From: Polyangiaceae bacterium
GTDB taxonomy: Bacteria; Myxococcota_A; Polyangia; Polyangiales; Polyangiaceae
Assembly (NCBI GenBank): GCA_019637295.1
Contig: JAHBVX010000003.1
Location: 558,001-622,000, forward strand
Direction: 5' to 3'
Length of the DNA: 64,000 nucleotides
Each line of letters starts with the position of its first letter. The stretch's first letter is position 1. Both the position numbers and the translations under genes were made by a program. Shown in pieces: positions 29,530 to 38,528 of this stretch. Below the pieces are notes generated by a model. It saw only the letters and a program-made list of their open reading frames with translations, did no database searches and had not been told where the DNA came from.

Positions 29530-31913
29530 GAGCACCGGCGCTCGCGGAGCGGAGCTTCCTCCTCGGCCTCGCGCTGACGACGGGCTGCATGCTCGCGCTC
29601 GAGGTGCTCGACACGCGAGTGCTGTCGGTCGTCACCTGGTACTCGCTCGGTTTCTTGGTGCTGGGCATGGGCCTGTTCGGGCTGACCGCGGGCGCGGTGG
29701 ACGTGTACTTGCGGCCCCAGCCCTGGGACGAAGAGCGCATCGGGGAGTCGTTGGCGAAGGAGGGCGTGCGCTTCGCGTACTGCATCCCGCTCTCCGCGGT
29801 CTTGCTCCTGATCGTGCCGCTGCGGGTCGAGCCCCAGCTGACGACGCTGCCGCTGTTCTTGCTCTTCTCGCTGGGCATCGCCCTGCCCTTCTACCCGGCC
29901 GGTCGCGTCGTGGCCGCGGCGCTGACGCGCACCCGCTTCCCCGCCGGCCGGGTGTACGCCGCGGATCTGCTCGGGGCCGCCTTGGGCGCGCCGCTCGTGC
30001 CGGCGCTGCTCGCCGTGCTCGACGGCACCTCAGCCACCATCGCCCTCGGCGCCCTCGCCGCGCTCGGGGCCGCAGCGTTCGCCCACGCCGCGTCGAGTCG
30101 GGCAGAGCGGCGCCGCGCGCTGTGGGTCGGCGCGGCCCTCGCCGCTTGCGCCGCGCTCAACGCCTCGACCAGCCACGGCCTGCGGCCGCTCTGGATCAAG
30201 GGCCGCCCGGAGTCGCGGGAGAACGTGGTCGCGGAGAAGTGGAACAGCCACTCGCGCGTCCAGCTCTTGCGTCCAATCCGGGCGCCCGCAGCGCTGTGGG
30301 GCGGTGGCGCGCGCTGCCCGAGCAAGACGGTCCTGCAGCAAGGACTCGAGATCGACGGTCACGCGGCGACGCCCCTGTACCTGGTGGGCAACGACCTCGG
30401 CCAGCTGGACTTCCTGCGCTGCGACGTGACCAACATCGCGCACGAGCTGCGGAGCAAGGGACGCATCGCGATCATCGGGGTCGGCGGCTCGCGCGACATT
30501 CAAGCGGCGCTGCTCGCTGGACACCAGCGCATCGTCGGCATCGAGCTCAATGGGCGGCTGCTCGACATGCTGCAGGGGCCGCTCTCGCGGGAGATCGGCA
30601 TCAGCGAACGACGCGAGGTGGAGTTGGTCCACGACGAAGCGCGCAGCTACCTGACCCGTCACGCCGAGACCTACGACGTGATCCAGGCGTCCTTGATCGA
30701 CACCTGGGCGGCCACTGGCGCGGGCGCGCACGCGCTCAGCGAGAACGGCCTCTACACCGTCGAGGCCTTCTCGCTGTTCTTGGATCGACTGGCGCCGGGC
30801 GGCATCTTGACCGTCAGTCGCTGGGCCAACGTGGAGACGGCTCGGCTGACGGCGCTGGCGGTCGCGACGCTGCAGGCGCGCGGCGTGGCGGAGCCGCGAG
30901 CGCACGTGGCGCTCGTCGCCGCCGGCCCGGTGGCCACGCTGATCCTGGGGCGCGAGCCGCTCTCGGCGTCGGATCTGGCCACCCTCGCGGCGGTCATCCC
31001 CGAGCGGGGCTTCGTGCCGGTGGCCCTGCCGGGGCAGCCCTCGCTGGTGCCACGGCTCGAGGGGTTCCTGTCGGCACCGACCCGCGCGGTCCTCGAACAG
31101 CGCGCGCTCGAGCCGGTGCTCGACTTCCGACCCAGCACCGACGACCGTCCGTTCTTCTTCAACGTCGTCCGGCTCGGCGCGGTGTTCGGCGCCTTGCCCG
31201 ACGAGACCCGCGGCACCATCGAGGGCAACCTGGTCGCCACCCGCGCGCTCTTGGCGGCGATCCTCTCGTCGCTCGTGCTGGTGCTCGCCGCCATCGTGGC
31301 GCCGCTGTCCCGGCGCCTGCGCCCCGCCACTCCGCCGCCGCGCCCGCAGCTGCGCGCGGGGCTCGTCTACTTCGGCGCCATCGGTCTGGGCTTCATGTTC
31401 GCGGAGATCGCGCTGTTGATGAAGCTGTCGCTCGTGCTCGGGCACCCGAGCTTCAGCCTGATGGTCGTGCTGGCGAGCCTGATCGCCGCCGCCGGCCTCG
31501 GCTCACTGGCCTCGGATCGGCTGCCCCTGACCCGACGACCCTACTGCTACGTGTATCCGCTCGTGCTGGCCGCGGTGCTCGTGTGCTTGAACGTCGCCTG
31601 GCCGTGGCTCAGCGCCCCCTTCGCGCAGGCGTCGACCAGCGTGAGGGTGCTGTTCTCCATCGGTGTCTGCGCGGTCGTCGGCGTTCCCCTCGGGATCGCG
31701 TTCCCCGCCGGCCTCGGGCTCGCGCGCCGGCACCTGGCCTCGCAGACGCCATGGCTGTGGGGCCTCAACGGCGTGGGCAGCGTCGTCGCGTCGACCACCG
31801 CGGTGGCCATCGCGCTCGGCGCGGGGCTGAGCGCGCTGTTGTGGGTCGCCGCCGCCTGCTACCTCGCGCTCGTGCCCTGTATCCGCGTGTTGTCCAAGAG
31901 CGAGACCGAGTGA
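29526..31913 (+). CDS. polytopic membrane protein with central spermidine-synthase-like domain
   Basis: 795 residues. Hydrophobic segments flank a central soluble part: five or six helices in about 5-215, a SpeE-like Rossmann domain in about 270-540, and about seven helices in about 565-790. The central domain has an SAM-type glycine loop (IAIIGVGGSRDIQAALL), the acidic loop IVGIELNGRLLDM and DVIQASLIDTWAATGAGAHA. The known relatives are membrane-fused spermidine-synthase-like proteins of uncertain substrate. The TTG start at 29526 sits in a 4-bp overlap with the previous gene; the end shares one base with the next gene (TGATG). Chemical role unassigned. Confidence 0.85.
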   Translation: MRAPALAERSFLLGLALTTGCMLALEVLDTRVLSVVTWYSLGFLVLGMGLFGLTAGAVDVYLRPQPWDEERIGESLAKEGVRFAYCIPLSAVLLLIVPLRVEPQLTTLPLFLLFSLGIALPFYPAGRVVAAALTRTRFPAGRVYAADLLGAALGAPLVPALLAVLDGTSATIALGALAALGAAAFAHAASSRAERRRALWVGAALAACAALNASTSHGLRPLWIKGRPESRENVVAEKWNSHSRVQLLRPIRAPAALWGGGARCPSKTVLQQGLEIDGHAATPLYLVGNDLGQLDFLRCDVTNIAHELRSKGRIAIIGVGGSRDIQAALLAGHQRIVGIELNGRLLDMLQGPLSREIGISERREVELVHDEARSYLTRHAETYDVIQASLIDTWAATGAGAHALSENGLYTVEAFSLFLDRLAPGGILTVSRWANVETARLTALAVATLQARGVAEPRAHVALVAAGPVATLILGREPLSASDLATLAAVIPERGFVPVALPGQPSLVPRLEGFLSAPTRAVLEQRALEPVLDFRPSTDDRPFFFNVVRLGAVFGALPDETRGTIEGNLVATRALLAAILSSLVLVLAAIVAPLSRRLRPATPPPRPQLRAGLVYFGAIGLGFMFAEIALLMKLSLVLGHPSFSLMVVLASLIAAAGLGSLASDRLPLTRRPYCYVYPLVLAAVLVCLNVAWPWLSAPFAQASTSVRVLFSIGVCAVVGVPLGIAFPAGLGLARRHLASQTPWLWGLNGVGSVVASTTAVAIALGAGLSALLWVAAACYLALVPCIRVLSKSETE

Positions 31914-33610
31914 TGACGCGCAGCCTGGCGCGCTGGCCGCGGCTCTCCGCACTGCTCGCGTCGCCTCGCATGGTGGTGCTGGCCGCGGCGCTCGGGGCGC
32001 TGTTGTGCGCGTCGAGCGTGCCCTCGGGCTTCGCCACGGAGGACTACCTGTTTCGCGCCGGCGCGCAGCTGCCCTTCGACTGGTCCCGAATCAACCTGTT
32101 CGATGCGCGCGACGTGCGATACGGCGTCGCAGACGCGCGCGCGCACGGCACGCTGCCGTGGCTCGCGGCGGACGAGCTGTCCATCTCGTTCTGGCGTCCG
32201 CTCACGTCCCTCACCCATCACCTCGACTATCGGGTGTTCCCGCATCAGCCCACGCTCGCGCACCTGCACAGCCTGCTCTGGTACGCCCTCTGCGTCGCCG
32301 CGGTGGGGCTCGGGTTTCGCCGCGTGCTGCCGGGGAGCTGGCTCGCGGGGCTGGCGACGCTGCTGTTCTCCGTGGATCAGGCCCACGGTCACGCGGTGGG
32401 CTGGCTCTCGAACCGACACGTCCTGCTCGGCACGGCTTTCGGCGCGCTCTCGCTGATGCTGCACCTCGTCGCGCGCGCCGGCGACCGGCGTGCGAAGCTC
32501 GCGGCCCCCGCGTGTCTGGGGCTGGCGCTCGCGTGCAGCGAGAGCGCCCTGGGCGCCCTGGGCTACTTGCTGGCGTACGCCGCGTTGCTCGATCGAGGCC
32601 CGCGGCGGCTGCTCTCGCTCACCCCCTACGCGCTCGTGCTGGCGGCGTGGATCGCCGTCTTCCGCGGCCTCGGTCACGGCGCGCGCGCGTCGGCGCTGTA
32701 CATCGACCCAGCGTTCAGTCCACTCGAGTTCTCGAGCGTGCTGCCCGAGCGCGTCGGCGTGCTGCTCTTGGCGCAGCTCGGCGGCCCGTCCGCCGAGCTG
32801 TGGCACGTCTCGAGTCCGCTCACCCGCGCGACCCTCGCCGCGCTGGGTTTCGCCGCCTTGGGTCTGTGCATCGCGGTCGCGTCGCGCCGCCGTACGGCGC
32901 TGTTCTTCGCCTGTGGCCTGGTGCTGTCGCTCGTGCCCCAGGCGGCCACCTTCCCGAGCGATCGCTCGCTGTGGCTCTCGGGCATCGGCGGCTTCGGTCT
33001 GGTCGCGCTCGTGGTGGAGCGCGCGGTCCGGGTGGCGTCACCGGCGCGCATGGTCGCCGCGCTGCTGCTCACGCTGCACGCCGTGGTCAGCCCGCTCGGG
33101 CTGCCCGGCCGCAGCCTGGCCATGGCGCGATTGCACGCCGACGTCGAGCGCGCCAGCGACGCCGCCTACGGCGCGCTCCCGGAGCGAGCCACCGTGCTCG
33201 TCCTGGTCACCGCGCCGGACCTCTACTTCTGCAGGCTGCTCCGGGATCTCCGCTACACCCGCGGGCTGCCCGCCCGCCCCCTGCTCTGCCTCACCGGGAC
33301 TCTGGGTCCGCTCGAGCTCGAACGCGTGGATCCGAACGCCCTGCGGGTCCGCGTACCCGCCGGCTATCTCGACCGACCGTTCAACCAACTGTACCGAGAT
33401 CGCCACCACCCCCTGCGCGTCGGGGACTCGCTGTTCACCGGCACCGCGTCCGTCACGGTGGAAGCGACGACGCCCGAGGGCGGGCCCACGGTGGTCTTGT
33501 TTCGGTTCCTCACCCCGCTCGAGGACGAGCGCCTGGCCTGGATGCACTTCGGCGAAAGCGGCCCGGTGCGCTGGACCCCACCCGCCGTGGGCGTGACCCG
33601 CAGCGAGTGA
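31913..33610 (+). CDS. polytopic membrane protein, GT-C glycosyltransferase-like
   Basis: 565 residues with about 10 membrane helices in 20-420 and a soluble C-terminus (about 425-560). The first loop has FATEDYLFRAG and ELSISFWRPLTSLTHHLDYR, resembling the conserved first loop of PMT/TMTC-type GT-C transferases, where an acidic residue (E/D) is catalytic; Asp and Glu are both present (TEDY). The fit is suggestive, not certain. ATG 31913 shares a base with the previous stop. It ends with TGA 33608-33610, and the BrnT/BrnA pair follows on the other strand. A role in glycosylating a lipid or surface polymer is likely (inference). Confidence 0.7.
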   Translation: MTRSLARWPRLSALLASPRMVVLAAALGALLCASSVPSGFATEDYLFRAGAQLPFDWSRINLFDARDVRYGVADARAHGTLPWLAADELSISFWRPLTSLTHHLDYRVFPHQPTLAHLHSLLWYALCVAAVGLGFRRVLPGSWLAGLATLLFSVDQAHGHAVGWLSNRHVLLGTAFGALSLMLHLVARAGDRRAKLAAPACLGLALACSESALGALGYLLAYAALLDRGPRRLLSLTPYALVLAAWIAVFRGLGHGARASALYIDPAFSPLEFSSVLPERVGVLLLAQLGGPSAELWHVSSPLTRATLAALGFAALGLCIAVASRRRTALFFACGLVLSLVPQAATFPSDRSLWLSGIGGFGLVALVVERAVRVASPARMVAALLLTLHAVVSPLGLPGRSLAMARLHADVERASDAAYGALPERATVLVLVTAPDLYFCRLLRDLRYTRGLPARPLLCLTGTLGPLELERVDPNALRVRVPAGYLDRPFNQLYRDRHHPLRVGDSLFTGTASVTVEATTPEGGPTVVLFRFLTPLEDERLAWMHFGESGPVRWTPPAVGVTRSE

Positions 33611-33632
33611 CGTCGACTCTTCGCGCAGCACG

Positions 33633-33914
33633 CTACCCGACTCGCTTTGCGATCAGCGCATTCACCGTCGTCTTGGCGGCTCGGGCCTCCGCCTCGAGGC
33701 GCTTCCAGGTGTCGCACGGTAGTCGAACACTGCGCACCGCCGTCGGCTTGCCGCGCGGCCGACCACGCCGCACCAGCTTACCCACCGCGCTAGAGGGCAT
33801 TTCCCACAAGGACCAGAGGGCGATTCCGTCGGCCGGATCGTAGTCGGCGAACGGGTTACCAGGAACGCGCTTCCACGCCTTCGTATCGATGGGCTCATCA
33901 GTCCAATCCGTCAT
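33633..33914 (-). CDS. brnA: BrnA-type antitoxin (ribbon-helix-helix like)
   Basis: 93 residues. The first part is acidic and aromatic (TDWTDEPIDTKAWKRVPGNP), and the end is a CopG/RHH-like region RSVRLPCDTWKRLEAEARAA then KTTVNALIAKRVG. BrnA proteins neutralise BrnT and repress their own operon. The ATG at 33914 lies inside the end of brnT (17-bp overlap), the usual toxin-first order. Start chosen because it is the only ATG in the right place. The longer open frame to 34178 is the shadow of brnT. Confidence 0.8.
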   Translation of the reverse strand: MTDWTDEPIDTKAWKRVPGNPFADYDPADGIALWSLWEMPSSAVGKLVRRGRPRGKPTAVRSVRLPCDTWKRLEAEARAAKTTVNALIAKRVG

Positions 33915-34179
33915 AGATCCTCCGCTGTGCAGGGCTGGCTCGCCGAGCGCTGACGATGCGGATCTCGTCGCGACCCACTTCAGCGTGAACGACGAAGAGC
34001 AGTCGACTCTTCGCCGAGAGTCCAATGAGGATGAGGCGGTCTTCATAGGAAGGGGCCTCATTGCGCAAGTAACATCCGTCTGGGTCGTCGAAGCACGTCG
34101 CCGCTTCCCGAAAGCTGACCCCGTGTTTGCGCTTGTTCGCGGCGGCCTTCTTGGGATCCCACTGGATCTTGACGCCAAT
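33898..34179 (-). CDS. brnT: BrnT-type toxin without a standard start codon
   Basis: About 93 residues of clear BrnT (DUF497) sequence: KIQWDPKKAAANKRKHGVSF, EAATCFDDPDG, APSYEDRLILIGLSAKSRLL, and REIRIVSAR-type DEIRIVSARRASPAQRRIYD, a small RNase-toxin fold. In this frame there is a TGA only six codons upstream of the conserved core and no ATG, GTG or TTG between it and the core; the only plausible starts are ATT at 34179 or GTT/GTA nearby. An ATG (about 34191) exists in the neighbouring frame, so a one-base indel may have cut the toxin off. Antitoxin brnA overlaps downstream. Confidence 0.8.
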   Translation of the reverse strand: MGVKIQWDPKKAAANKRKHGVSFREAATCFDDPDGCYLRNEAPSYEDRLILIGLSAKSRLLFVVHAEVGRDEIRIVSARRASPAQRRIYDGLD

Positions 34180-34257
34180 TACTGTAACACATCAAATGGA
34201 GAGCGTCCATCCTGCGCAGCCCGTGATCGATTCGGCCTCCGGCGACACGACCGGGGG

Positions 34258-35940
34258 GTGAGTGTACGAGCGTGGATCGTGATCGGCTTGCTGTGCTCGA
34301 CTGCAGCCGGATGTCTGGCGAGCACCGGCCCTTCAGTGGTCGCCCGCGGCAACGTGCAGTACGTGACCGGGGACCCGCAGTTCGACGAGTTCTTCGCGGC
34401 CCTCCATGCGCTGCAGGTCGAGCTGGGCTCGGCTCCATCGACCGAGCGTGACGCGCGGCGGGGGCTGGCCGCGCGCCTCGGGGTGCCTCCGGGCGCGCCC
34501 GCCGACGACATGATCGAGGCCGCCCGCCAGGCAGCGACACGCTTGGCGCTTGGAGGCACGCGACTGCGCGTCGACCTCGGCACCGACACCGTAGCCATCA
34601 CGCCCATCGGTGCGCCGCTGGACGAAGAAGGACAGGCCCTGGTGGATGACATCGGGCGCACGGTCCGCGCCCACCTCGAAATCGCCGCTCGAGCGACCCG
34701 AGCCAGACCCGAGGCCGATCGCCTCGCCGCGATCGAACCGGTGCTCCGTGCGCAGGTGGACAGCGCGTTCCGCAAGAGCCTGCGACAGCGCAGCGACGTG
34801 CGGAAGAACCTGGCGGACGCGGCGCTTCTCTTCGCGCTGATCCGAGTTCGCGCCAACGAAGTGCGGGGACGGGCCAGCGCGACGGCCGAGCGGCTGGCCG
34901 ACGCGGTGCGCACTGACGATGGACGCGCAGAGGCGCCGCCCGTCGCCCTGCCCCTGCCGCCGGCGGACCCCGAAGGCGCGCCGACGACGACGCCCGCGCC
35001 CGACGCGCCGGTCGACCCCGACACCGGCGCGCCGGAGCCTGCGTCCGACGCACCCGTGCCCGTCGCGGTGGGACCCGAGGACGACCCCCCGCTCGACCCC
35101 GCGCCCCCGCCCCAACCTGCGAAGCCGCACCCGAAGCTCGAGGCCCCGCCGCAGGCCGACTCCACCAGCGTGGACTCCAGGTCGGCGTCGACCCACTGGC
35201 AGCGCGACTGTGCCGCGGACCCCACTCAGGAGATCTGCAGAGAGCGGGGCTCCGCGTCGATCGGACCGAGCGGCGCGTTCGCGAGCTTCTCCCGCGAGAC
35301 CGTGACGCGAGTGAAGGAGCCGCCGAGCGGCTCGGTCAACTTCGCCATCGACGGCTCGGTAGTGTTCGGCCGCACGAGCTACGAGATGCCCGTGCTCTTC
35401 CAGGGCCAGACGCCCGCGACCATCGAGTCCACCTTCACCGGTGGCGGCGTATCGCTGGGCGTGAAGATCCTCACGGGTGGCAAGTTCCCGGGCCAGGAGG
35501 GGGGCAGCTGGGTGGGCGCGTTCATCGACCCGGCGGTCGCCGTCTCCGGCGCGGGCGGCCAGCTGACCATCCCCGCGATGAACGTAGGAAGCGTTCACAT
35601 CCCGGAGTATCAGCAAGGCTACGGGATGCTGCTGATCGACGGCGGCGTCTCCGCAGGCGTCCAGTGGCTCGTCTTCGGCAGCATGGATCCGACGACGCTG
35701 CGCCAGGGCGGCTTCGGCCTTCAAGGCGGCTACCGGATCGGCGCGCAGGGCAGCCAGATGTACTTCAAGGGCGGCTCCGGCGACTTCACTGTCGGCTTCG
35801 CCCACGGGCCCGTGTTCGGTGTGACCCTGCCGACGTACAACGCGGGCACCGCGCACCTGACCCGGGTCTACGTTCAGGGAATGGTGCTGCCCTTCGGAGA
35901 CATCTTCCTAGTCACGGTGGCCGCGGGCGCCGCGTTCTGA
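34258..35940 (+). CDS. predicted lipoprotein with helical N-half, Pro-rich linker and beta-barrel-like C-half
   Basis: 560 residues. The N-terminus (IVIGLLCSTAAGC) is a signal with lipobox AAGC (Cys18). About 35-235 is mostly helical, rich in Arg/Ala/Asp (LAARLGVPPGAPADDMIEAA). About 240-330 is a Pro/Ala/Asp linker. About 350-560 is Gly-rich and beta-like, ending LPFGDIFLVTVAAGAAF with a terminal Phe as in many outer-membrane beta proteins. GTG 34258 is preferred because the signal follows directly; the open frame runs back to 33889 but only across brnT. Divergent from brnTA with 78 bp between. Function unknown; an outer-membrane component is a reasonable guess. Confidence 0.7.
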   Translation: MSVRAWIVIGLLCSTAAGCLASTGPSVVARGNVQYVTGDPQFDEFFAALHALQVELGSAPSTERDARRGLAARLGVPPGAPADDMIEAARQAATRLALGGTRLRVDLGTDTVAITPIGAPLDEEGQALVDDIGRTVRAHLEIAARATRARPEADRLAAIEPVLRAQVDSAFRKSLRQRSDVRKNLADAALLFALIRVRANEVRGRASATAERLADAVRTDDGRAEAPPVALPLPPADPEGAPTTTPAPDAPVDPDTGAPEPASDAPVPVAVGPEDDPPLDPAPPPQPAKPHPKLEAPPQADSTSVDSRSASTHWQRDCAADPTQEICRERGSASIGPSGAFASFSRETVTRVKEPPSGSVNFAIDGSVVFGRTSYEMPVLFQGQTPATIESTFTGGGVSLGVKILTGGKFPGQEGGSWVGAFIDPAVAVSGAGGQLTIPAMNVGSVHIPEYQQGYGMLLIDGGVSAGVQWLVFGSMDPTTLRQGGFGLQGGYRIGAQGSQMYFKGGSGDFTVGFAHGPVFGVTLPTYNAGTAHLTRVYVQGMVLPFGDIFLVTVAAGAAF

Positions 35941-35951
35941 GCCCCGCCTCG

Positions 35952-36056
35952 GTGCTCTGCGCCTGCCGCGCCGCCGGCTCGAGCCCCTCCCGCGGCCTCG
36001 CGGCGCTCTCGTTGCTCGCGGCGCTCGGGGTGGTGCGGCGGCGAGTTCGTAGCTGA
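35952..36056 (+). pseudogene. orphan MYXO-CTERM-like sorting tail
   Basis: Eleven bases after the stop of the 560-residue gene, in another frame, is VLCACRAAGSSPSRGLAALS then LLAALGVVRRRVRS and a stop: a Cys motif, a hydrophobic helix and an Arg-rich end, the three parts of a MYXO-CTERM signal. Nothing that looks like the body of a protein precedes it in this frame. It is either the last remnant of a deleted gene or a tail lost by frameshift. A GTG (35952) would open a 34-residue ORF. Confidence 0.6.
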
Positions 36057-36107
36057 CGGTGATCGATCGCCCCGCGCCCGGCACTACCCGGGACAAGAGG
36101 AGGCAAC

Positions 36108-37004
36108 ATGTCCCTGATCAGTGGCCGAAGGGCGGCCCGCTTCTTGCTGGCGTCCATCCCCATCGCGTCCGGCGCGCTCGCCCAGAGCAGCCCGCCGAAC
36201 ACCATCCAGGTCGCGCTCGAGCCCGGCGACACCTTCCAGGCCCACGACACCATGACGGTGCGCATCGAGGGCAAGAACACGGGCGCGAGCCCCACGTTGC
36301 ACCACCCCGTCACCATCCTGCGCTGTGAGCTCCTGCGCTCCTTGCGCAAGGACGCCAAGGGCAAGTGGGTGGAGGAGGCCTTCCCCTTCGCCTGCAGCCA
36401 GGCGACGCACGACGTGGTCCGCTTCGGCCGGCTCGAGCCGGGCGCCAGCGAGACGCTCTCGGTCCCCATCAACGCGGGGGCGACCTCGTGCGCCATGGCC
36501 GCGGTGGTCCAGCACAAGCCGGGCCAGGTCCAGGTGCCGGCGACCGCGGCGATGGCGCCCTACTACGTCACCAACGTCGCCCCGGTATCGAACGCCACGC
36601 TGGCCAGCTCCATCGACGTCCAGCAAGTGCTCGACAAGAAGAAGAAGCCCACCAGCCTGCGGCGCATCACCGTCGACTACACCGTCACCACCACCGTCGC
36701 GCCCGCCCACGCGAACGCCACCGTGACCGTGGCCGTGTGCCGGGACCCGCGCTGCTTCCTCAAGGCCACGCAGAAGCCAGACTCGTTCACCTTCGTCAAG
36801 GAGAAGGTGGGCTCGACCTGGGTCAACAAGCACGTCGCCAAGGGGCGCATCACCACCGAACACACGCTGGCGAAGCACGACCTCTACGCCGGCGTGCCCA
36901 ACGAGGTGCGCGTTGCGCTCGTGCGCGCCGCCCCGACCAGCCAGCACCTGATCACGCGGCGCTGCGACGCGCCCGCGTTCGTCCAGTACGCCCCGTTGAA
37001 GTGA
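36108..37004 (+). CDS. secreted protein of unknown function
   Basis: 298 residues with a clear signal peptide (FLLASIPIASGALA, cleavage near 26, then QSSPPNTIQVAL). The body has repeated beta-like strands with Thr/Val (RITVDYTVTTTVAPAHANAT, LEPGASETLSVPINAGATSC) and five cysteines, similar to CARDB/fibronectin-type folds, but I do not recognise the family. The ribosome-binding site AGGAGG is 7 bp before the ATG, the strongest in the window. It is followed 20 bp later by a lipoprotein gene, probably in one transcript. Confidence 0.75.
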   Translation: MSLISGRRAARFLLASIPIASGALAQSSPPNTIQVALEPGDTFQAHDTMTVRIEGKNTGASPTLHHPVTILRCELLRSLRKDAKGKWVEEAFPFACSQATHDVVRFGRLEPGASETLSVPINAGATSCAMAAVVQHKPGQVQVPATAAMAPYYVTNVAPVSNATLASSIDVQQVLDKKKKPTSLRRITVDYTVTTTVAPAHANATVTVAVCRDPRCFLKATQKPDSFTFVKEKVGSTWVNKHVAKGRITTEHTLAKHDLYAGVPNEVRVALVRAAPTSQHLITRRCDAPAFVQYAPLK

Positions 37005-37023
37005 ACAGCCCCGGAGAATCCCC

Positions 37024-37791
37024 ATGCACTCATTGGTCCACCGCTCCCCGTCGTTCCGCGTCCTGGCCGTCCTCGGCGCGCTGCTGCCGACCATCGTCGT
37101 CGCCGCCAGCTGCTCGAAAGAGAACACGGTCAACCAGAACAACGCCACGAACTACACGTCCGTCACGCAGACCGTGCTGACGGGCGCCGACACCACGCTC
37201 GTCCATCCCGAAGGCGCGAACCTGTTCTTCCCGGCGGGCGCGGTATCCACCGACACGCAGGTGACCGTCAGCAACGTGCCGCCCTCCGAGGCGCCCCCGC
37301 TGCCGGCTGGCGCGACGCTGCTCGGCCAGCTCTTCCTACTCGAGCCCGCGGGCCTGAGCTTCGGCAACCCCGTGACCCTGCAGATCAACACGGGCTCGAA
37401 GCCCGCGACCATCCATCGCGCGCCCGCCGGGGGCGGCTGGCAGGCAGTGGGCGGCTCGCAGAGCGGGCTGTACGTGCAGACGACGATCACCGGCTTCAGC
37501 CACTACGCCGCGCTGGCGTCCGGCGGCGGCACCGACGGGGGCACGGCTGGGCCAGTGCGGTTCGTGAGCGACAACGAGTGCAGCTGGTGCGCCATCGACG
37601 GCGGGGGACCCTGCTATCAAGAGTTCCTGGACTGCAACCAAAGTCCGTCGTGCTCGCAGTGCAACCAAGACATGACGAAGCCCGGGTGTACGAGCGACGC
37701 GGTGTTCAGCCTTCTGGTGGAGTGCGCGTGCTCGACCTGCCTGGGTCCGTGCGCGGCCGAGTGCGAGGCCGCCTCGGGGCTGGGCTTCTGA
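37024..37791 (+). CDS. lipoprotein with ZU5-like domain and cysteine-rich tail
   Basis: 255 residues. Signal peptide with lipobox VAASC (Cys30). About 35-165 has the pattern of a ZU5-like beta domain: TTLVHPEGANLFFPAGAVST, a later VTLQINTGSKPATIHRAPAG and a closing TGFSHYAALASG. About 185-250 is a cysteine-rich tail (CSWCAIDGGGPCYQEFLDC, CNQSPSCSQCNQD, CACSTCLGPCAAEC) with about fourteen cysteines. Both parts are common in myxobacterial surface lipoproteins. Likely in one transcript with the gene before it. GGAG lies 10 bp before the ATG. Confidence 0.8.
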   Translation: MHSLVHRSPSFRVLAVLGALLPTIVVAASCSKENTVNQNNATNYTSVTQTVLTGADTTLVHPEGANLFFPAGAVSTDTQVTVSNVPPSEAPPLPAGATLLGQLFLLEPAGLSFGNPVTLQINTGSKPATIHRAPAGGGWQAVGGSQSGLYVQTTITGFSHYAALASGGGTDGGTAGPVRFVSDNECSWCAIDGGGPCYQEFLDCNQSPSCSQCNQDMTKPGCTSDAVFSLLVECACSTCLGPCAAECEAASGLGF

Positions 37792-37876
37792 GCCGATCCG
37801 TGTCGGTCAGACGCGGCCACGACGCGAGCCCGCCGTCACCGCGTCGGCTCGACTACGAACCCGCTCCTCGCTCGCG

Positions 37877-38497
37877 TCACGGCGGGCTGGCGTTCACCCC
37901 CAGCAGCGCCTCACCGATGCTGCGCGTCCAGCCATCGAGCCCCGCCAGCGACGTGGCCAGGCGTCCGGGCGAGCGATCCAGCTCGTCCAGGCGCGCGCGC
38001 AAGGCCTCGAGGCCGCGGCGCAGGCGGCTGCGCACGGTGCCCTCCGGCGCCCCCACCACGGCGGCGATCTCCGGTCCGCTCAGGCCCTCCCAGTAGAACA
38101 GCTCGAGGGCGATCTGCAAGTCCATCGGGATCGAGCGCAGGGCCTCCAGCAGGCGGCGCTCTTCACCGACTCGAGCGAGCAGCTGACTGGGCGACGGCTC
38201 CAGATCGAGCAGGCTGGACACGGAGGTGTCCACCGCGCGCTTCTTGGTGCGGCGCCAGTGCCCGAGTAGCTCGTGATGCGCGATCGCGAAGAGGAAGGTC
38301 CGGAACGACGACTGGGCGCGAAAGCGCTCCTTCGCCTCGACGCAGCCGAGGAAGGTGCGCTGCACCAGATCTGCCGCGTCCGACGGGGCCTTGTTCGAGA
38401 AGAAGCGATGAACCGCGTCGAAGTGACGCTCGAACAGATCGTTGCCGGCGCGGGTGTCCCCACCCCGCCATTCCTCCAGCAGTGCAAAGTCGTCCAC
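37877..38497 (-). CDS. ECF-like RNA polymerase sigma factor
   Basis: 206 residues: region 2 (about 10-80, LFERHFDAVHRFFSNKAPSD, DLVQRTFLGCVEAKERF, FRTFLFAIAHHELLGHWR) and region 4 (about 120-175, LALELFYWEGLSGPEIAAVV-like EGLSGPEIAAVVGAPEGTVR, SRLRRGLEAL). A C-terminal extension of about 30 residues follows. No anti-sigma gene is adjacent; instead the gene lies 31 bp downstream of the kinase-ATPase gene, in the same direction. Start is GTG 38497 (VDDFALLEEW); the frame runs upstream into the kinase gene. The pair suggests kinase-controlled gene expression (inference). Confidence 0.88.
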   Translation of the reverse strand: MDDFALLEEWRGGDTRAGNDLFERHFDAVHRFFSNKAPSDAADLVQRTFLGCVEAKERFRAQSSFRTFLFAIAHHELLGHWRRTKKRAVDTSVSSLLDLEPSPSQLLARVGEERRLLEALRSIPMDLQIALELFYWEGLSGPEIAAVVGAPEGTVRSRLRRGLEALRARLDELDRSPGRLATSLAGLDGWTRSIGEALLGVNASPP

Positions 38498-38528
38498 AGT
38501 CTGCCAACCGTACCAGACTTCGGCGCCT

